The notes under the pieces: generated by a model
Database searches by the model: none
What the model saw: only the letters and a program-made list of their open reading frames with translations
Told to the model about the DNA's origin: nothing
DNA from: an uncultured Oscillospiraceae bacterium
GTDB lineage: Bacteria; Bacillota; Clostridia; Oscillospirales; Oscillospiraceae
Length of the DNA: 64,000 nucleotides
Direction of reading: 5' to 3'
Assembly: GCA_947585425.1 (NCBI GenBank)
Contig: CANPWZ010000005.1
Location: forward strand, 40,506 to 104,505
Position numbers and translations under genes: made by a program
Shown here: piece after piece, positions 19,799 through 29,398 of the stretch
Position numbering within the stretch: position 1 is the first letter of the stretch
Layout: each line of letters begins with the position of its first letter

Positions 19799-21551
19799 AC
19801 GGACATTTTTCAGATTCTTCGGCCCTACGTTGGTGGCGTCGCTGGCGTTGGCCGTCGTCTCTATGACCGATCTGATCGTGGCCGGCCAGCTTCTGGGCGG
19901 CAGCGCGTTTACCGCGATCAGCCTGGCGCTGCCGGTGACCATATTTGTCCAGATCATTGCCGCTGTTTTCGGAGGCGGCGCGGGGATCGTGCTGTCCAAC
20001 CTTTTAGGCCAGGGGGAGCGGGAACACTGCGACCGGGTGTTCACCGCCGCGCTGGTCTCGGCGGCGGCCATAGGCGTCGCGGCAGCGGCGCTGGGCCTGC
20101 TGTTTTTAGACCCGCTGATCCTGCTGCTGGGCGGCCAGCCCGGGGCGGGCATGGACGCCGCCCGCCAGTATATCGGGATCCTGCTTCTGGGGCTGCCCTT
20201 TTTGATCCTGGCGCCGGTCCAGCTCACCTTTCTGCGCAATGACAGCAACCCTCGGTACTCTATGTTTTGCGTGCTGGCGGGCGGCGTGTGGAACCTGATT
20301 GCTAATCTCTCTCTGGTGCTGCTGTTCGATCTTGGGATCGCGGGCATCGCGGTGGGTACGGTCACATCGCAGCTGCTCAGCTGCTTCCTCTCAGGCCGGA
20401 AGCTCTACCGAAAGGGCAGCAGCTTCCATCTGACGGGAAAGCCCTGCTGGTCCTTTTCCGCCGTCCGGGAGATCGCCTTGCCCGGCCTGCCCGCCGCCAT
20501 GATCTTTTTCTTCCAGGTGGTGCTCACCGTGGTGATCAACCGCACGCTGGCTCTTACCGGAGGCGACAGCGCGGTGGGGGTATACGCGGTGGTGAAGTAC
20601 CTGATCACGTTCCTCTACGCCTTTTATGATGGCGTTACCGGCGCTGTTCAGCCCATGCTGGGCGTCTACCGGGGCGAAGGAGAGATCGGCAATCTGCGCC
20701 GCACGGTTTCCGTGTCCTTTCGGATCATGCTGCTGATGTCGGTGGGGATCACCCTGCTGCTGGAATTGGGCGCCCCGCTGTTCTGCGTGATCTTTGGCGT
20801 GGAGCAGGAGATGCGGGAGATCACGATAACAGCGATCCGGATCCAGGCGCTGTTTTGCATCACCGCCGGGATCCTGGCCTATTTGGGGGCGTTTTACCGC
20901 TGCACCGGCCATGCGGGCGTGGCGATGGTCATTGCCGCATGCGACAACCTGATCTTCCCGGTGTCCATTATCCTGCTGCTGGCGAATTTCACGCCCCTGG
21001 GCAGCAACAGCGTCTACTGGGGGCTGGTGTTTGCGGATTACGCTACGCTGCTGGTCCTGTTCTGCGCCTTGCCCGTCTCCCGCAGGGAGGGAGAGTCCCC
21101 GCTGCTGCTGGTCCCCGTTCAGGACGTCCAGGATGGAGCCGTGTTCCAGGTGCTGATCCAGGACAAATATGAGGACATTCCCAAAATTTCTGCGGAAATC
21201 GACGATTTCTGCGAGGAACACGGCGTACCGATGAAGAAACAGTACACCATATCCCTGTGTATGGAAGAACTGGTGGTCAACGTCATCCAGATGGGATTTC
21301 GCAGGGAACAGGGCAACTACATCGACATCCGGGTATCGGTACTGCCTGACCAGCGGGTGGTCCTGCGCATCCGGGATGACGCGGTGGAGTTTGACCCCAC
21401 CCAGTCCCATGAGGCGTCGCTGGACGACCTGATGGACGGCTCCCACCAGGAGGATCACAACGAACTGGGTCTGCTCATGGTAAAAAAGATGGCGCAGTCC
21501 TATTCGTATAAACGTACGGTTGGATTTAATGATTTTATGGTGGTGCTTTGA
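19782..21551 (+). CDS. MATE-family transporter with C-terminal RsbW/HATPase-like domain
   Basis: About 12 hydrophobic helices starting MEKIIKRTFFRFFGPTLVASLALAVVSMTDLIVAGQLLG; C-terminus has N-box CMEELVVNVIQMGF, IRDDAVEFDPT and NELGLLMVKKM. Confidence 0.85.
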   Translation: MEKIIKRTFFRFFGPTLVASLALAVVSMTDLIVAGQLLGGSAFTAISLALPVTIFVQIIAAVFGGGAGIVLSNLLGQGEREHCDRVFTAALVSAAAIGVAAAALGLLFLDPLILLLGGQPGAGMDAARQYIGILLLGLPFLILAPVQLTFLRNDSNPRYSMFCVLAGGVWNLIANLSLVLLFDLGIAGIAVGTVTSQLLSCFLSGRKLYRKGSSFHLTGKPCWSFSAVREIALPGLPAAMIFFFQVVLTVVINRTLALTGGDSAVGVYAVVKYLITFLYAFYDGVTGAVQPMLGVYRGEGEIGNLRRTVSVSFRIMLLMSVGITLLLELGAPLFCVIFGVEQEMREITITAIRIQALFCITAGILAYLGAFYRCTGHAGVAMVIAACDNLIFPVSIILLLANFTPLGSNSVYWGLVFADYATLLVLFCALPVSRREGESPLLLVPVQDVQDGAVFQVLIQDKYEDIPKISAEIDDFCEEHGVPMKKQYTISLCMEELVVNVIQMGFRREQGNYIDIRVSVLPDQRVVLRIRDDAVEFDPTQSHEASLDDLMDGSHQEDHNELGLLMVKKMAQSYSYKRTVGFNDFMVVL

Positions 21552-21568
21552 CCTGACCGCCGGAAAGG

Positions 21569-23953
21569 ATGGAAACCATGAGGGAAATATTTACTGTTTT
21601 CCGAAAGAAAGAGACCTGGGGGCATATGCTGCTCAGCGCCGTGGTGTTTTTCGCCATCGCCCTGCCGTTCCGCAGCCTGTTCACCCTTCTGCCGGGCGTG
21701 ACGGAAATCCGGCCGGCCAATATGGTCCCGATCGTATTTGGGATCCAGTTCGGCCCCGCGGCCGCCTGGGGCATCGCCATTGGGAACCTGATCTCCGATT
21801 ACCTGTCAGGCTCCAACCCTTTCATCTGTATCACAGGGTTTTTGGTCAACTTTTTTTATGCCTACATCCCGTATAAGCTGTGGTATACCCTTCGTATCGG
21901 GAAGGAGCCCATCCATCCGGTGCGCCTGAACACGGTGCTGGAGATCGTCAAATATATCCTGGTGGTCCTGATCGATTCCTTCATCACCACTGTGTCCCTC
22001 TCTCTGATCTTCGAGGCGGCGGGGTTCCAGTCGTTTTCTTCTTCGTTCCCGCTGCTGTTTTTCAACAATTTCGATTTCGCCATCATTTTGGGCATTCCGG
22101 TGCTGTCTTTTTGGAACAAGACCCATCTGCGTTCTGTGGTGCCGGAGTATCGGGAGGACGCGACGCCCCGGCGCGGCGTCCATTGGCTGGATCTGCCTCT
22201 AATCGTCATCGCCGCCATCGGGGCGGGATACTTCTTCTATTCCCTCCTCCGGGGCGGCGCTGTGATGAACAGCTCCCTCGCATTGGGATTCCTCTGCGCG
22301 GCGCTGGCAGGACTGCTCATCTACGCGTTCCGCCCGGCGGGGAAAGTGGAGCCTCTGCCCGCCCGCAGGGAGGGCGTCAAGATCTCCATCAAGGCGAAAG
22401 TGACCATCGGCTTTCTGCTGATGACGCTGATCTTCCTGATCCTGCTGGCGATCGTGTCCTATACCGCGCTGCAGGTCGGGGGCGAGCTGAACCGCCTGGA
22501 GGTTTGGAACTATATCTATCTGGTGCTGGGTATCACCATCAATCTGCTTTACGGTGTCGCTATCCTGTTTTTGTGGTATGTGGAGCGGAATATCACCACC
22601 CCTGTGGAGCGCCTTTCCGACCTTACGGAACTGTACGCCAGGCAGGAGCATAAGCACGAGAAAAACCTCGCGCAGAGCCTGCAGCAGCTGGCGGACACCA
22701 TCCCCCAGGGGGATGAGATCGGCGCGCTGGCAGTGTCCTTCCGAAACATGGTGGGCGAGCTGGATGAATACATGGTGAACCTGGCCGCCGTAACGGCGGA
22801 CAAGGAGCGCATCGCCACGGAGCTGAATGTGGCCACCCAGATCCAGGCAAGTATGCTGCCCTGCATTTTCCCCGCCTTCCCGGGCCGAAAAGAATTTGAC
22901 GTTTACGCTACCATGACGCCGGCGAAGGAGGTAGGAGGAGATTTCTACGATTTCTTCCTGGTGGATGACGACCACCTGGCTTTGGTCATGGCCGACGTAT
23001 CCGGCAAAGGGGTGCCGGCGGCGCTGTTTATGGTCATCGCCAAAACCCTGCTGAAAAATGCCGCCCAGACCGGCATGTCTCCCAAGGAGGTCTTGGAGAA
23101 GGTCAACAACCAGCTCTGTGAAAACAATGAGGCGGAGATGTTTGTCACGGTCTGGCTCGGGATCTTTGAAATTTCCACAGGAAAGCTGACGGCTTCCAAC
23201 GCGGGCCACGAATATCCGGCGGTCAGACATAGGGACGGGAAATTCGAGCTGTATAAGGACAGGCACGGCTTTGTGCTGGCCGGTATGGAGAACGCGCGCT
23301 ACCGGGAGTACGAGATGGATCTGGGCGCGGGAGACACCCTGTTTGTGTATACCGACGGCGTGGCGGAGGCCACCGACGCGGAGAATACCCTGTACGGCAC
23401 GGATCGGATGCTGGCAGCGCTCAACCGGGACGAGGACGCCGAACCCGAAGCGCTGCTGCATACCGTGAAAGAGGACATCGACGCGTTCGTGGGCAGAGCG
23501 CCCCAGTTTGACGACATCACCATGCTGGCGCTCAAAATAAAAGATGTCCCCTCCAAAAAGATGAAAAAAATGGATGTGGCGCCGCAGCTGAGCAGTATCG
23601 ACGCCGTGATCGCTTTTTTTGAGGAGTGCCTGAAGGAACAGGGCGCTCCCACGAAGGTCGTTTCGCAGGTCGACGTAGCGATAGACGAGATTTTTTCCAA
23701 TATCGCCCGATACAGCGGGGCGACTGCCGTTTCGGTGGGCTGCGCGGCGGAGAAGAACAGCGTCGTGCTCCGTTTTGCGGACAATGGCCGTCCCTACGAC
23801 CCGACGGAAAAGGCGGACCCGGACGTTACGCTTTCGGCGGAGGAGCGGGACATCGGCGGACTGGGCATTTTCATGGTGAAAAAAACCATGGATGAGGTCC
23901 AATATCAGTATGAAGATGGATCAAACATCCTGACCATTCAAAAGCGCTGGTAG
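21569..23953 (+). CDS. Membrane SpoIIE/RsbU-type PP2C phosphatase with C-terminal HATPase (RsbW-like) domain
   Basis: ECF-transporter-like N-terminal TM region, second TM/HAMP-like region, PP2C (ELNVATQIQASMLPCIFPAFPG, PAKEVGGDFYDFFLVDDDHLALVMADVSGKGVPAALFM, LFVYTDGVAEATDAENTLYG), then HATPase (VAIDEIFSNIARYSG, FADNGRPYDPTEKADPD, GGLGIFMVKKTMDE). Confidence 0.92.
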   Translation: METMREIFTVFRKKETWGHMLLSAVVFFAIALPFRSLFTLLPGVTEIRPANMVPIVFGIQFGPAAAWGIAIGNLISDYLSGSNPFICITGFLVNFFYAYIPYKLWYTLRIGKEPIHPVRLNTVLEIVKYILVVLIDSFITTVSLSLIFEAAGFQSFSSSFPLLFFNNFDFAIILGIPVLSFWNKTHLRSVVPEYREDATPRRGVHWLDLPLIVIAAIGAGYFFYSLLRGGAVMNSSLALGFLCAALAGLLIYAFRPAGKVEPLPARREGVKISIKAKVTIGFLLMTLIFLILLAIVSYTALQVGGELNRLEVWNYIYLVLGITINLLYGVAILFLWYVERNITTPVERLSDLTELYARQEHKHEKNLAQSLQQLADTIPQGDEIGALAVSFRNMVGELDEYMVNLAAVTADKERIATELNVATQIQASMLPCIFPAFPGRKEFDVYATMTPAKEVGGDFYDFFLVDDDHLALVMADVSGKGVPAALFMVIAKTLLKNAAQTGMSPKEVLEKVNNQLCENNEAEMFVTVWLGIFEISTGKLTASNAGHEYPAVRHRDGKFELYKDRHGFVLAGMENARYREYEMDLGAGDTLFVYTDGVAEATDAENTLYGTDRMLAALNRDEDAEPEALLHTVKEDIDAFVGRAPQFDDITMLALKIKDVPSKKMKKMDVAPQLSSIDAVIAFFEECLKEQGAPTKVVSQVDVAIDEIFSNIARYSGATAVSVGCAAEKNSVVLRFADNGRPYDPTEKADPDVTLSAEERDIGGLGIFMVKKTMDEVQYQYEDGSNILTIQKRW

Positions 23954-23976
23954 CGCGCGGTAAGGAAGTAAGGCAT

Positions 23977-25650
23977 ATGACAAGGAAAAAAACGATCTGC
24001 CGGCTGGGAGCGCCGCTCCTTGCGCTGGTCCTGGCGCTGTCCTGCCTGGCGGGATGCGGTGCGAAAAAACAGCGGGAGGATATTGTGATCCTCTATACCA
24101 ACGACGTCCACTGCGCGGTGGACGCCGACATAGGGTATGCGGGGCTTGCGGCGTATAGAGACTGGGTGAAGGAGAAAACGCCCTATGTCGCCCTGGTGGA
24201 CTGCGGCGACGCCTTGCAGGGGGACGCCATCGGGACCGTGTCCCAGGGGGAATACCTGGTGGACATTATGAATCAGGTGGGGTACGACTTCGCGGTGCTT
24301 GGCAACCATGAGTTCGACTATGGCATGGAGCAGCTTTCCACCCTTCTGGAAAAGGCGGAAGCCCAGTATCTGGGCTGCAATATCCGATATACCGGGGAGG
24401 GAAACAGCGCTGTTTCGGCTCTCAAACCCTACGAGATCGTTTCTTACGGCGGTACAGACGTAGCGTTCGTGGGCGTTTCCACCCCGGAGAGCATCATCAA
24501 GTCCACACCCGCCTATTTCATGGATGAGTCGGGCAGATTCGTCTATGACTTTTACGGCGGCAGCGGGGATACGCTGTACGCGCAGGTGCAGGAGACGGTG
24601 GACCAATGCCGGGAAGCGGGCGCCGATTATGTGGTGGTCCTGGCTCACCTGGGAGACGACGAGGGCTCCGCCCCCTTCCGTTCCACCGACCTGATCGCCG
24701 GCACAAACGGCATCGACGCGGTTTTGGACGGCCATTCCCACAGCGTGCTTCCCTGCGATGTGGTGGAGAATAAGGACGGGGACAAGGTGCTGCTCTCCTC
24801 CACCGGCACGGGACTCGTCAATATCGGCCAGCTGGTCATCACTGCCGACGGCAATCTCACCGCCGGCCTGATCGGCGATTTCCCGGACAGGGATGCGGAA
24901 ACCGACTCCTTTGTGAAGGGGATCCAACGCCAATACGAGGCGGAGCTGGAACAGGTGGTGACCCACACCGGCGTGTCTCTGACCACCGTGTCGGAATCCG
25001 GCATCCGCCTGATCCGCAACCGGGAGACGAACCTTGGCGACTTCTGCGCCGACGCCTATCGGACGATCGCCGGGGCGGACATCGCCTTTGTCAACGGCGG
25101 AGGCATCCGGGCGGATATGGCAGCCGGAGACGTCACCTATGGGGACATCATCGCCGTCCACCCGTACGGCAATACGCTCTGCGTCGCCGAGGCGACCGGC
25201 CAGGAGATCCTGGACGCGCTGGAAATGGCCAGCCGCTCTACCATGGCGGAAACCGACGACGGTGACGACGCCGTGGGCGAAAACGGCGGGTTCTTACAGG
25301 TGTCGGGACTGAAATACACCATCGACACCTCGATCCCCTCCACCGTGGAGGTGGACGAAGTGGGGATGTTCCTCTCCTGCGGAGAAAACCGCCGGGTCAA
25401 GGATGTGCAGGTGCTGCAGCAGGATGGCGGCTACGCGCCCATCGATCCGGCCAAAACTTATACGCTGGCCTCCCACAATTACCTGATCAAGCAGGGCGGC
25501 GACGGGTTGAATATGTTTATGGACAACACCCTGACCATGAACGAGGGGATGCTGGATTATCAGGTGCTCATCACCTATGTCACCGACCATCTCGGCGGCA
25601 CGGTGGGAAGCGATTACGCCCAGCCGCAGGGGCGGATCACCGTATCATAA
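23977..25650 (+). CDS. Secreted 5'-nucleotidase/metallophosphatase lipoprotein (UshA-like)
   Basis: Lipobox LAGC; IVILYTNDVHCAV, VDCGDALQGD, LGNHEFDYG, FVNGGGIRADM motifs. Confidence 0.9.
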   Translation: MTRKKTICRLGAPLLALVLALSCLAGCGAKKQREDIVILYTNDVHCAVDADIGYAGLAAYRDWVKEKTPYVALVDCGDALQGDAIGTVSQGEYLVDIMNQVGYDFAVLGNHEFDYGMEQLSTLLEKAEAQYLGCNIRYTGEGNSAVSALKPYEIVSYGGTDVAFVGVSTPESIIKSTPAYFMDESGRFVYDFYGGSGDTLYAQVQETVDQCREAGADYVVVLAHLGDDEGSAPFRSTDLIAGTNGIDAVLDGHSHSVLPCDVVENKDGDKVLLSSTGTGLVNIGQLVITADGNLTAGLIGDFPDRDAETDSFVKGIQRQYEAELEQVVTHTGVSLTTVSESGIRLIRNRETNLGDFCADAYRTIAGADIAFVNGGGIRADMAAGDVTYGDIIAVHPYGNTLCVAEATGQEILDALEMASRSTMAETDDGDDAVGENGGFLQVSGLKYTIDTSIPSTVEVDEVGMFLSCGENRRVKDVQVLQQDGGYAPIDPAKTYTLASHNYLIKQGGDGLNMFMDNTLTMNEGMLDYQVLITYVTDHLGGTVGSDYAQPQGRITVS

Positions 25651-25660
25651 GCGGAGCGAG

Positions 25661-26392
25661 GTGAGCGGAGTGCTGCGCATAGGGATATGTGATGACGATC
25701 AGGAGGACATCGATCAGATCGAAGGGCTGGCCACCCGCTTTGCGGAAGAACATCCCGAGACGCCTTTGCAGATACAGACGTACAGATCGCCGTATGACTT
25801 GCTGGACGATGTAGAAAAAACAGGCGGATTTGACCTGTATCTGCTGGACGTCGTTATGCCGCATATGACCGGCGTGACTTTGGCCAGACGGCTTCGGGAG
25901 AGAAAAGAGCGGGCGGAGATCCTGTTTTTGACCGTTTCCAAAGAATACGCGGTGGACGCTTTCAGCGTAAAGGCTTCCGGCTATCTGATCAAGCCGGTGG
26001 ACAGATCGGATTTTGACGACGCGGTATCTGACTGCATCCACCGGCTGTCCCCGGAAAACAGCTCGTCTCTCATGCCGAAATCAAAGAACGGTCTCCAGCG
26101 TGTGCCGGTCTGCGATCTGGTGTTCGTGGAGAGCTTTAATCACAAGCAGATCTGTACGTTATCTGACGGCTCCACGCTGGAGACGTCGGTGACCCTGGCA
26201 GAGCTGATGGACGCGTTGAAGGATCATCCCGCTTTTGTCCGGCCCCACAGAGCCTATATCATCAACATGGATTTTATCCGCAGGCTGACCGCCCATGAGC
26301 TGTTCCTGACAAACGGAAAACGGATCCCGGTCTCCCAGAGCGGATATGGGGAGCTGAAAAACGCGTATTTCGCCTATATGGCCCGCACTTAA
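25661..26392 (+). CDS. LytTR-family response regulator
   Basis: Receiver domain LRIGICDDDQEDIDQ...LYLLDVVMPHMTG...VKASGYLIKPVD; LytTR domain CDLVFVESFNHKQICTLSDG...FVRPHRAYIINMDFIRRL. GTG start at 25661 or 25670. Confidence 0.88.
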   Translation: MSGVLRIGICDDDQEDIDQIEGLATRFAEEHPETPLQIQTYRSPYDLLDDVEKTGGFDLYLLDVVMPHMTGVTLARRLRERKERAEILFLTVSKEYAVDAFSVKASGYLIKPVDRSDFDDAVSDCIHRLSPENSSSLMPKSKNGLQRVPVCDLVFVESFNHKQICTLSDGSTLETSVTLAELMDALKDHPAFVRPHRAYIINMDFIRRLTAHELFLTNGKRIPVSQSGYGELKNAYFAYMART

Positions 26393-26406
26393 AAAACAGA
26401 TCGCTG

Positions 26407-26470
26407 TTTCACGCAGAAAAAGCGCCGTTTCGCGAAAAAAACCGCTTTTTCTGCGTTTTTCTTTTATACT
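26407..26470 (+). promoter_or_regulatory. Second candidate LytTR-type direct-repeat operator and promoter
   Basis: TTTCACGCA 26407-26415 and TTTCGCGAA 26428-26436 (21-bp period), TATACT 26465-26470; same geometry as 18248-18311. Confidence 0.62.
26412..26465 (+). terminator. Terminator-like hairpin after the LytTR regulator, overlapping the direct repeats
   Basis: CGCAGAAAAAGCG ... CGCTTTTTCTGCG perfect 13-bp inverted repeat followed by tttttctttt. Confidence 0.6.
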
Positions 26471-26534
26471 GATAAAAGGGGAAAAATGTTTGATCGGAGA
26501 GGTCCAATATTCACAGTAGAAGATGGTGAACGGT

Positions 26535-26888
26535 ATGAAATGGTTTCGAAAAAGAAAAGAAAAAAGGGCGCCGCTGAAATTCGGGGACGCCGCCCGCTTC
26601 AACTGGGCGCTGGACACGAACCGCGAGCTTCAGGACGGGATGGCGAAACTGGCGGAAGAATTCCCCAATCTGACGGAAGAGAGCTATACCCAGAGAGCAT
26701 TGGAACTTTATAGAAAAGCGGGCCTAGAATTGAGCGCGGAGGACTTAAAGATGCTGCTGGCGCTGCGCCAGGAGACCGACTGTATGCTTCTGCGAAAGAA
26801 AAGAGGGGATAAGAATGACGATGAAAATGCGGCGGATCCCCGCGCTGCTCCTGACGGCGCTGCTGCTGACGGGATTGACCGGATGTAA
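26535..26888 (+). CDS. Small charged hypothetical protein
   Basis: MKWFRKRKEKRAPLKFGD...; 3' end overlaps the downstream lipoprotein gene. Confidence 0.5.
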   Translation: MKWFRKRKEKRAPLKFGDAARFNWALDTNRELQDGMAKLAEEFPNLTEESYTQRALELYRKAGLELSAEDLKMLLALRQETDCMLLRKKRGDKNDDENAADPRAAPDGAAADGIDRM

Positions 26889-27543
26889 AAAGACCGTTCC
26901 TGACACTGGGGCCCTGTGGAAGGCCGCTATGCAGGACGCGGTTTTCAGTGAGGATGAGGAGATCCACGAACTGGTGGAGCTGACAAAGGACGACAGCCGG
27001 GTCATCTGGGACGAGGCCGGAGAGCGGGTGCTGCTGCTGAGCTGGCATGACTATGACGACGCCTGCGCGCCCGGCGGATCGATCCGGACGGAATACGGGG
27101 ATGTGTGGGCCGTCTCCGCCGGGGAGATGCAGGCGTGGTATGAACAAAACCACAGCGGAGTGGAAAACTGGGAGCTGCGGTTCGCCCAACTCCTGGGCGT
27201 TCACGAGGACGAGGGATATACCCGCTTTACCGCCTTCTGGGTCTCTCCAGAGGATGTGATCCGCCCGGCCTATGTCACCGATGTGACAAAGCAAATGGAA
27301 AACGACTACGCCGCCGTGACGGATGAGGCGTATCGGGAATGGTTTGACGGCAACATCCTCTGGTCGTATTTTGAGAGCGATTATCCCTGGACGCGGCTCG
27401 GCTACACCTATGACTGGAGCGGCGGAGGATCGGAATACGGGCTGACCGAATTTTTGGTCGCCGACGGCGGCAAGGTCGAGATCGTCTTTACCTGTTCCAC
27501 CGCGGAATTTGTAGATCGGCTGGAAGAACAGGCGCAAAAATAA
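26815..27543 (+). CDS. Hypothetical lipoprotein
   Basis: Signal peptide with lipobox LTGC. Confidence 0.7.
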   Translation: MTMKMRRIPALLLTALLLTGLTGCKKTVPDTGALWKAAMQDAVFSEDEEIHELVELTKDDSRVIWDEAGERVLLLSWHDYDDACAPGGSIRTEYGDVWAVSAGEMQAWYEQNHSGVENWELRFAQLLGVHEDEGYTRFTAFWVSPEDVIRPAYVTDVTKQMENDYAAVTDEAYREWFDGNILWSYFESDYPWTRLGYTYDWSGGGSEYGLTEFLVADGGKVEIVFTCSTAEFVDRLEEQAQK

Positions 27544-27566
27544 CAAAAAATAGGGAGAAATGGACT

Positions 27567-27761
27567 ATGGAGACCAAATGCGACAACAAACGGGACTGCC
27601 CCTGCACCTACGACTGCCCGCGGCACGGCAAATGCTGCGCCTGCGTGGCCCATCACCGGGATCACGATGAAGGAGTGCCGGGCTGCTTCTTTTCCAAGGA
27701 GGCGGAGGCGACCTATGACCGAAGCATCGAAGCGCTGGCCAGGGACCACGGTATCATCTGA
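27567..27761 (+). CDS. Small Cys-rich protein (DUF6485-like)
   Basis: METKCDNKRDCPCTYDCPRHGKCCACVAHHRDHDEGVPGCFF; family call from memory. Confidence 0.65.
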   Translation: METKCDNKRDCPCTYDCPRHGKCCACVAHHRDHDEGVPGCFFSKEAEATYDRSIEALARDHGII

Positions 27762-27808
27762 GGAAAAACCGTGAGAGGTAAAAAAACAGTTCAGGAAGGT
27801 AAATCGGC

Positions 27809-29398
27809 ATGATAAGCATTCGCGATGAAGAATTTAGGCTGTCCGCGCCGACGATCGACGCGGTATCCGAGATCTGCGTGCAGACGCTTTCCGAGGCGGG
27901 GGCGGATAAAAAGGATATTATCCGCATCCGCCTGTCCCTGGAGGAGATCCTCGGCGTCTGGCTTGAATCGCTGGAGGGCGCTTTGGTCCATGTGGACTGC
28001 GGGCAGAAATTCGGACGGGCCTTTTTGAAAATCAGCGTAGACGGTCCGGCCCTGGACGCATGGGACAACGAGGCGTTGGTGTTCAGCAGCCATCTGCTCT
28101 CCCAGGCGGGGCTGTCGTTTACATACGCCTATAAGAACGGGAAAAACTGTCTGGTCTGCAACCCCAGGAAGAAAAAGTCGTCCATGGGCCAGCTCGCCGT
28201 GCTGATTGGCGCGGTCGTCCTGGCGGCATTCCTGGGCGCCGCCGCAAGGCGGTTCCCGGCCATACAGACAGCGGCCCTCTCGGTCACGGAACCCCTGTTC
28301 AATATGATCCTGGGCGCGCTCCGGGCGGTGTCCTCCCCGCTGGTGTTCCTGGCTGTCTGCTGCGGGATCGTGAGCATCGGCGATCTGGCGGTAGTGGGCA
28401 AAGTCGGCAAAAAACTGTTCCTGAGGATGTTCGCGGGGACGTTTATCCTGGGGACGATCATGGCGTTGGCGGGCAGCCTGCTGTTCCCTGTGGCCGCGGA
28501 GGCGGGCAGTCAGATCTCCGGCAATTTTTCGGCCATCTATCAGATGGTGCTGGATATTGTGCCCTCGGACGTCATCTCGCCGTTTATGAACGGCAACGCC
28601 CTGCAGCTCGTCTTTTTGGGCATCTGCGTGGGAGCCGCCCTTTTGATACTGGGCGAGCGGGTATCGACGGCCCAAAATACTCTGCTGCAGATGAACGACG
28701 CCGTACAGTTCCTGATGAGCGCGCTGGGAAAAGCCATTCCGCTGTTCGTGTTCCTGAGTCTGTTCAACCTTGTCATCTCCGACTTTGACAGCGGATTTTC
28801 CAGCCTGTTCAAGGTGTTTGCGCTGGCGATACCGGCGTGCTTGCTGGTGCCGCTGTTTTACGTCTTTTGGGCGGCGTTTCGGCTGAAGGTCAGCCCTGCC
28901 CTGCTGTTGCGGAAACTGCTGCCGACGTATCTCATCGCCCTGACGACGGCTTCCTCGGCCGCCGCCCTGGCGACGAATCTGGAGACATGCGTCAAGGAAC
29001 TGGGCATCCCGAAAAAGGTGGCGGATTTTTCTATCCCGCTGGGACAGGTGCTCTATAAGCCGGGCTTTGTGGCCGCCCTTTCTATCCTGGACCTGTGCAT
29101 GGCGGAGTCCTATGACGTCCCCATCACGCCGCTGTTCCTGGTCATGTCGGTTTTGACCATCGGGCTTCTTTCCATGGCGGTGCCGCCCATTCCCGGCGGA
29201 TCCCTTTCCGTGTTCACGGTCCTGTTTGCGCAGCTTGGTATCCCCAGTGAGGCCATCGCCCTGGCGGCCGCGGTCAACGCCATCATGGACTTCTTTATGA
29301 CGGCCGCCGGCGTGGCCTGCCTGCAGATCCAGGTGACGCTGGCGGCGGACGGCGTCGGGATGCTTGACAAAAACAAGCTGAAAAGGAGCGTGTCATGA
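27809..29398 (+). CDS. SDF-type dicarboxylate/amino acid:cation symporter with N-terminal HATPase-like domain
   Basis: N-terminus [28 protein letters not shown]...[12 protein letters not shown] resembles a degenerate RsbW N-box; C-terminal symporter with [30 protein letters not shown]. Confidence 0.8.
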   Translation: MISIRDEEFRLSAPTIDAVSEICVQTLSEAGADKKDIIRIRLSLEEILGVWLESLEGALVHVDCGQKFGRAFLKISVDGPALDAWDNEALVFSSHLLSQAGLSFTYAYKNGKNCLVCNPRKKKSSMGQLAVLIGAVVLAAFLGAAARRFPAIQTAALSVTEPLFNMILGALRAVSSPLVFLAVCCGIVSIGDLAVVGKVGKKLFLRMFAGTFILGTIMALAGSLLFPVAAEAGSQISGNFSAIYQMVLDIVPSDVISPFMNGNALQLVFLGICVGAALLILGERVSTAQNTLLQMNDAVQFLMSALGKAIPLFVFLSLFNLVISDFDSGFSSLFKVFALAIPACLLVPLFYVFWAAFRLKVSPALLLRKLLPTYLIALTTASSAAALATNLETCVKELGIPKKVADFSIPLGQVLYKPGFVAALSILDLCMAESYDVPITPLFLVMSVLTIGLLSMAVPPIPGGSLSVFTVLFAQLGIPSEAIALAAAVNAIMDFFMTAAGVACLQIQVTLAADGVGMLDKNKLKRSVS

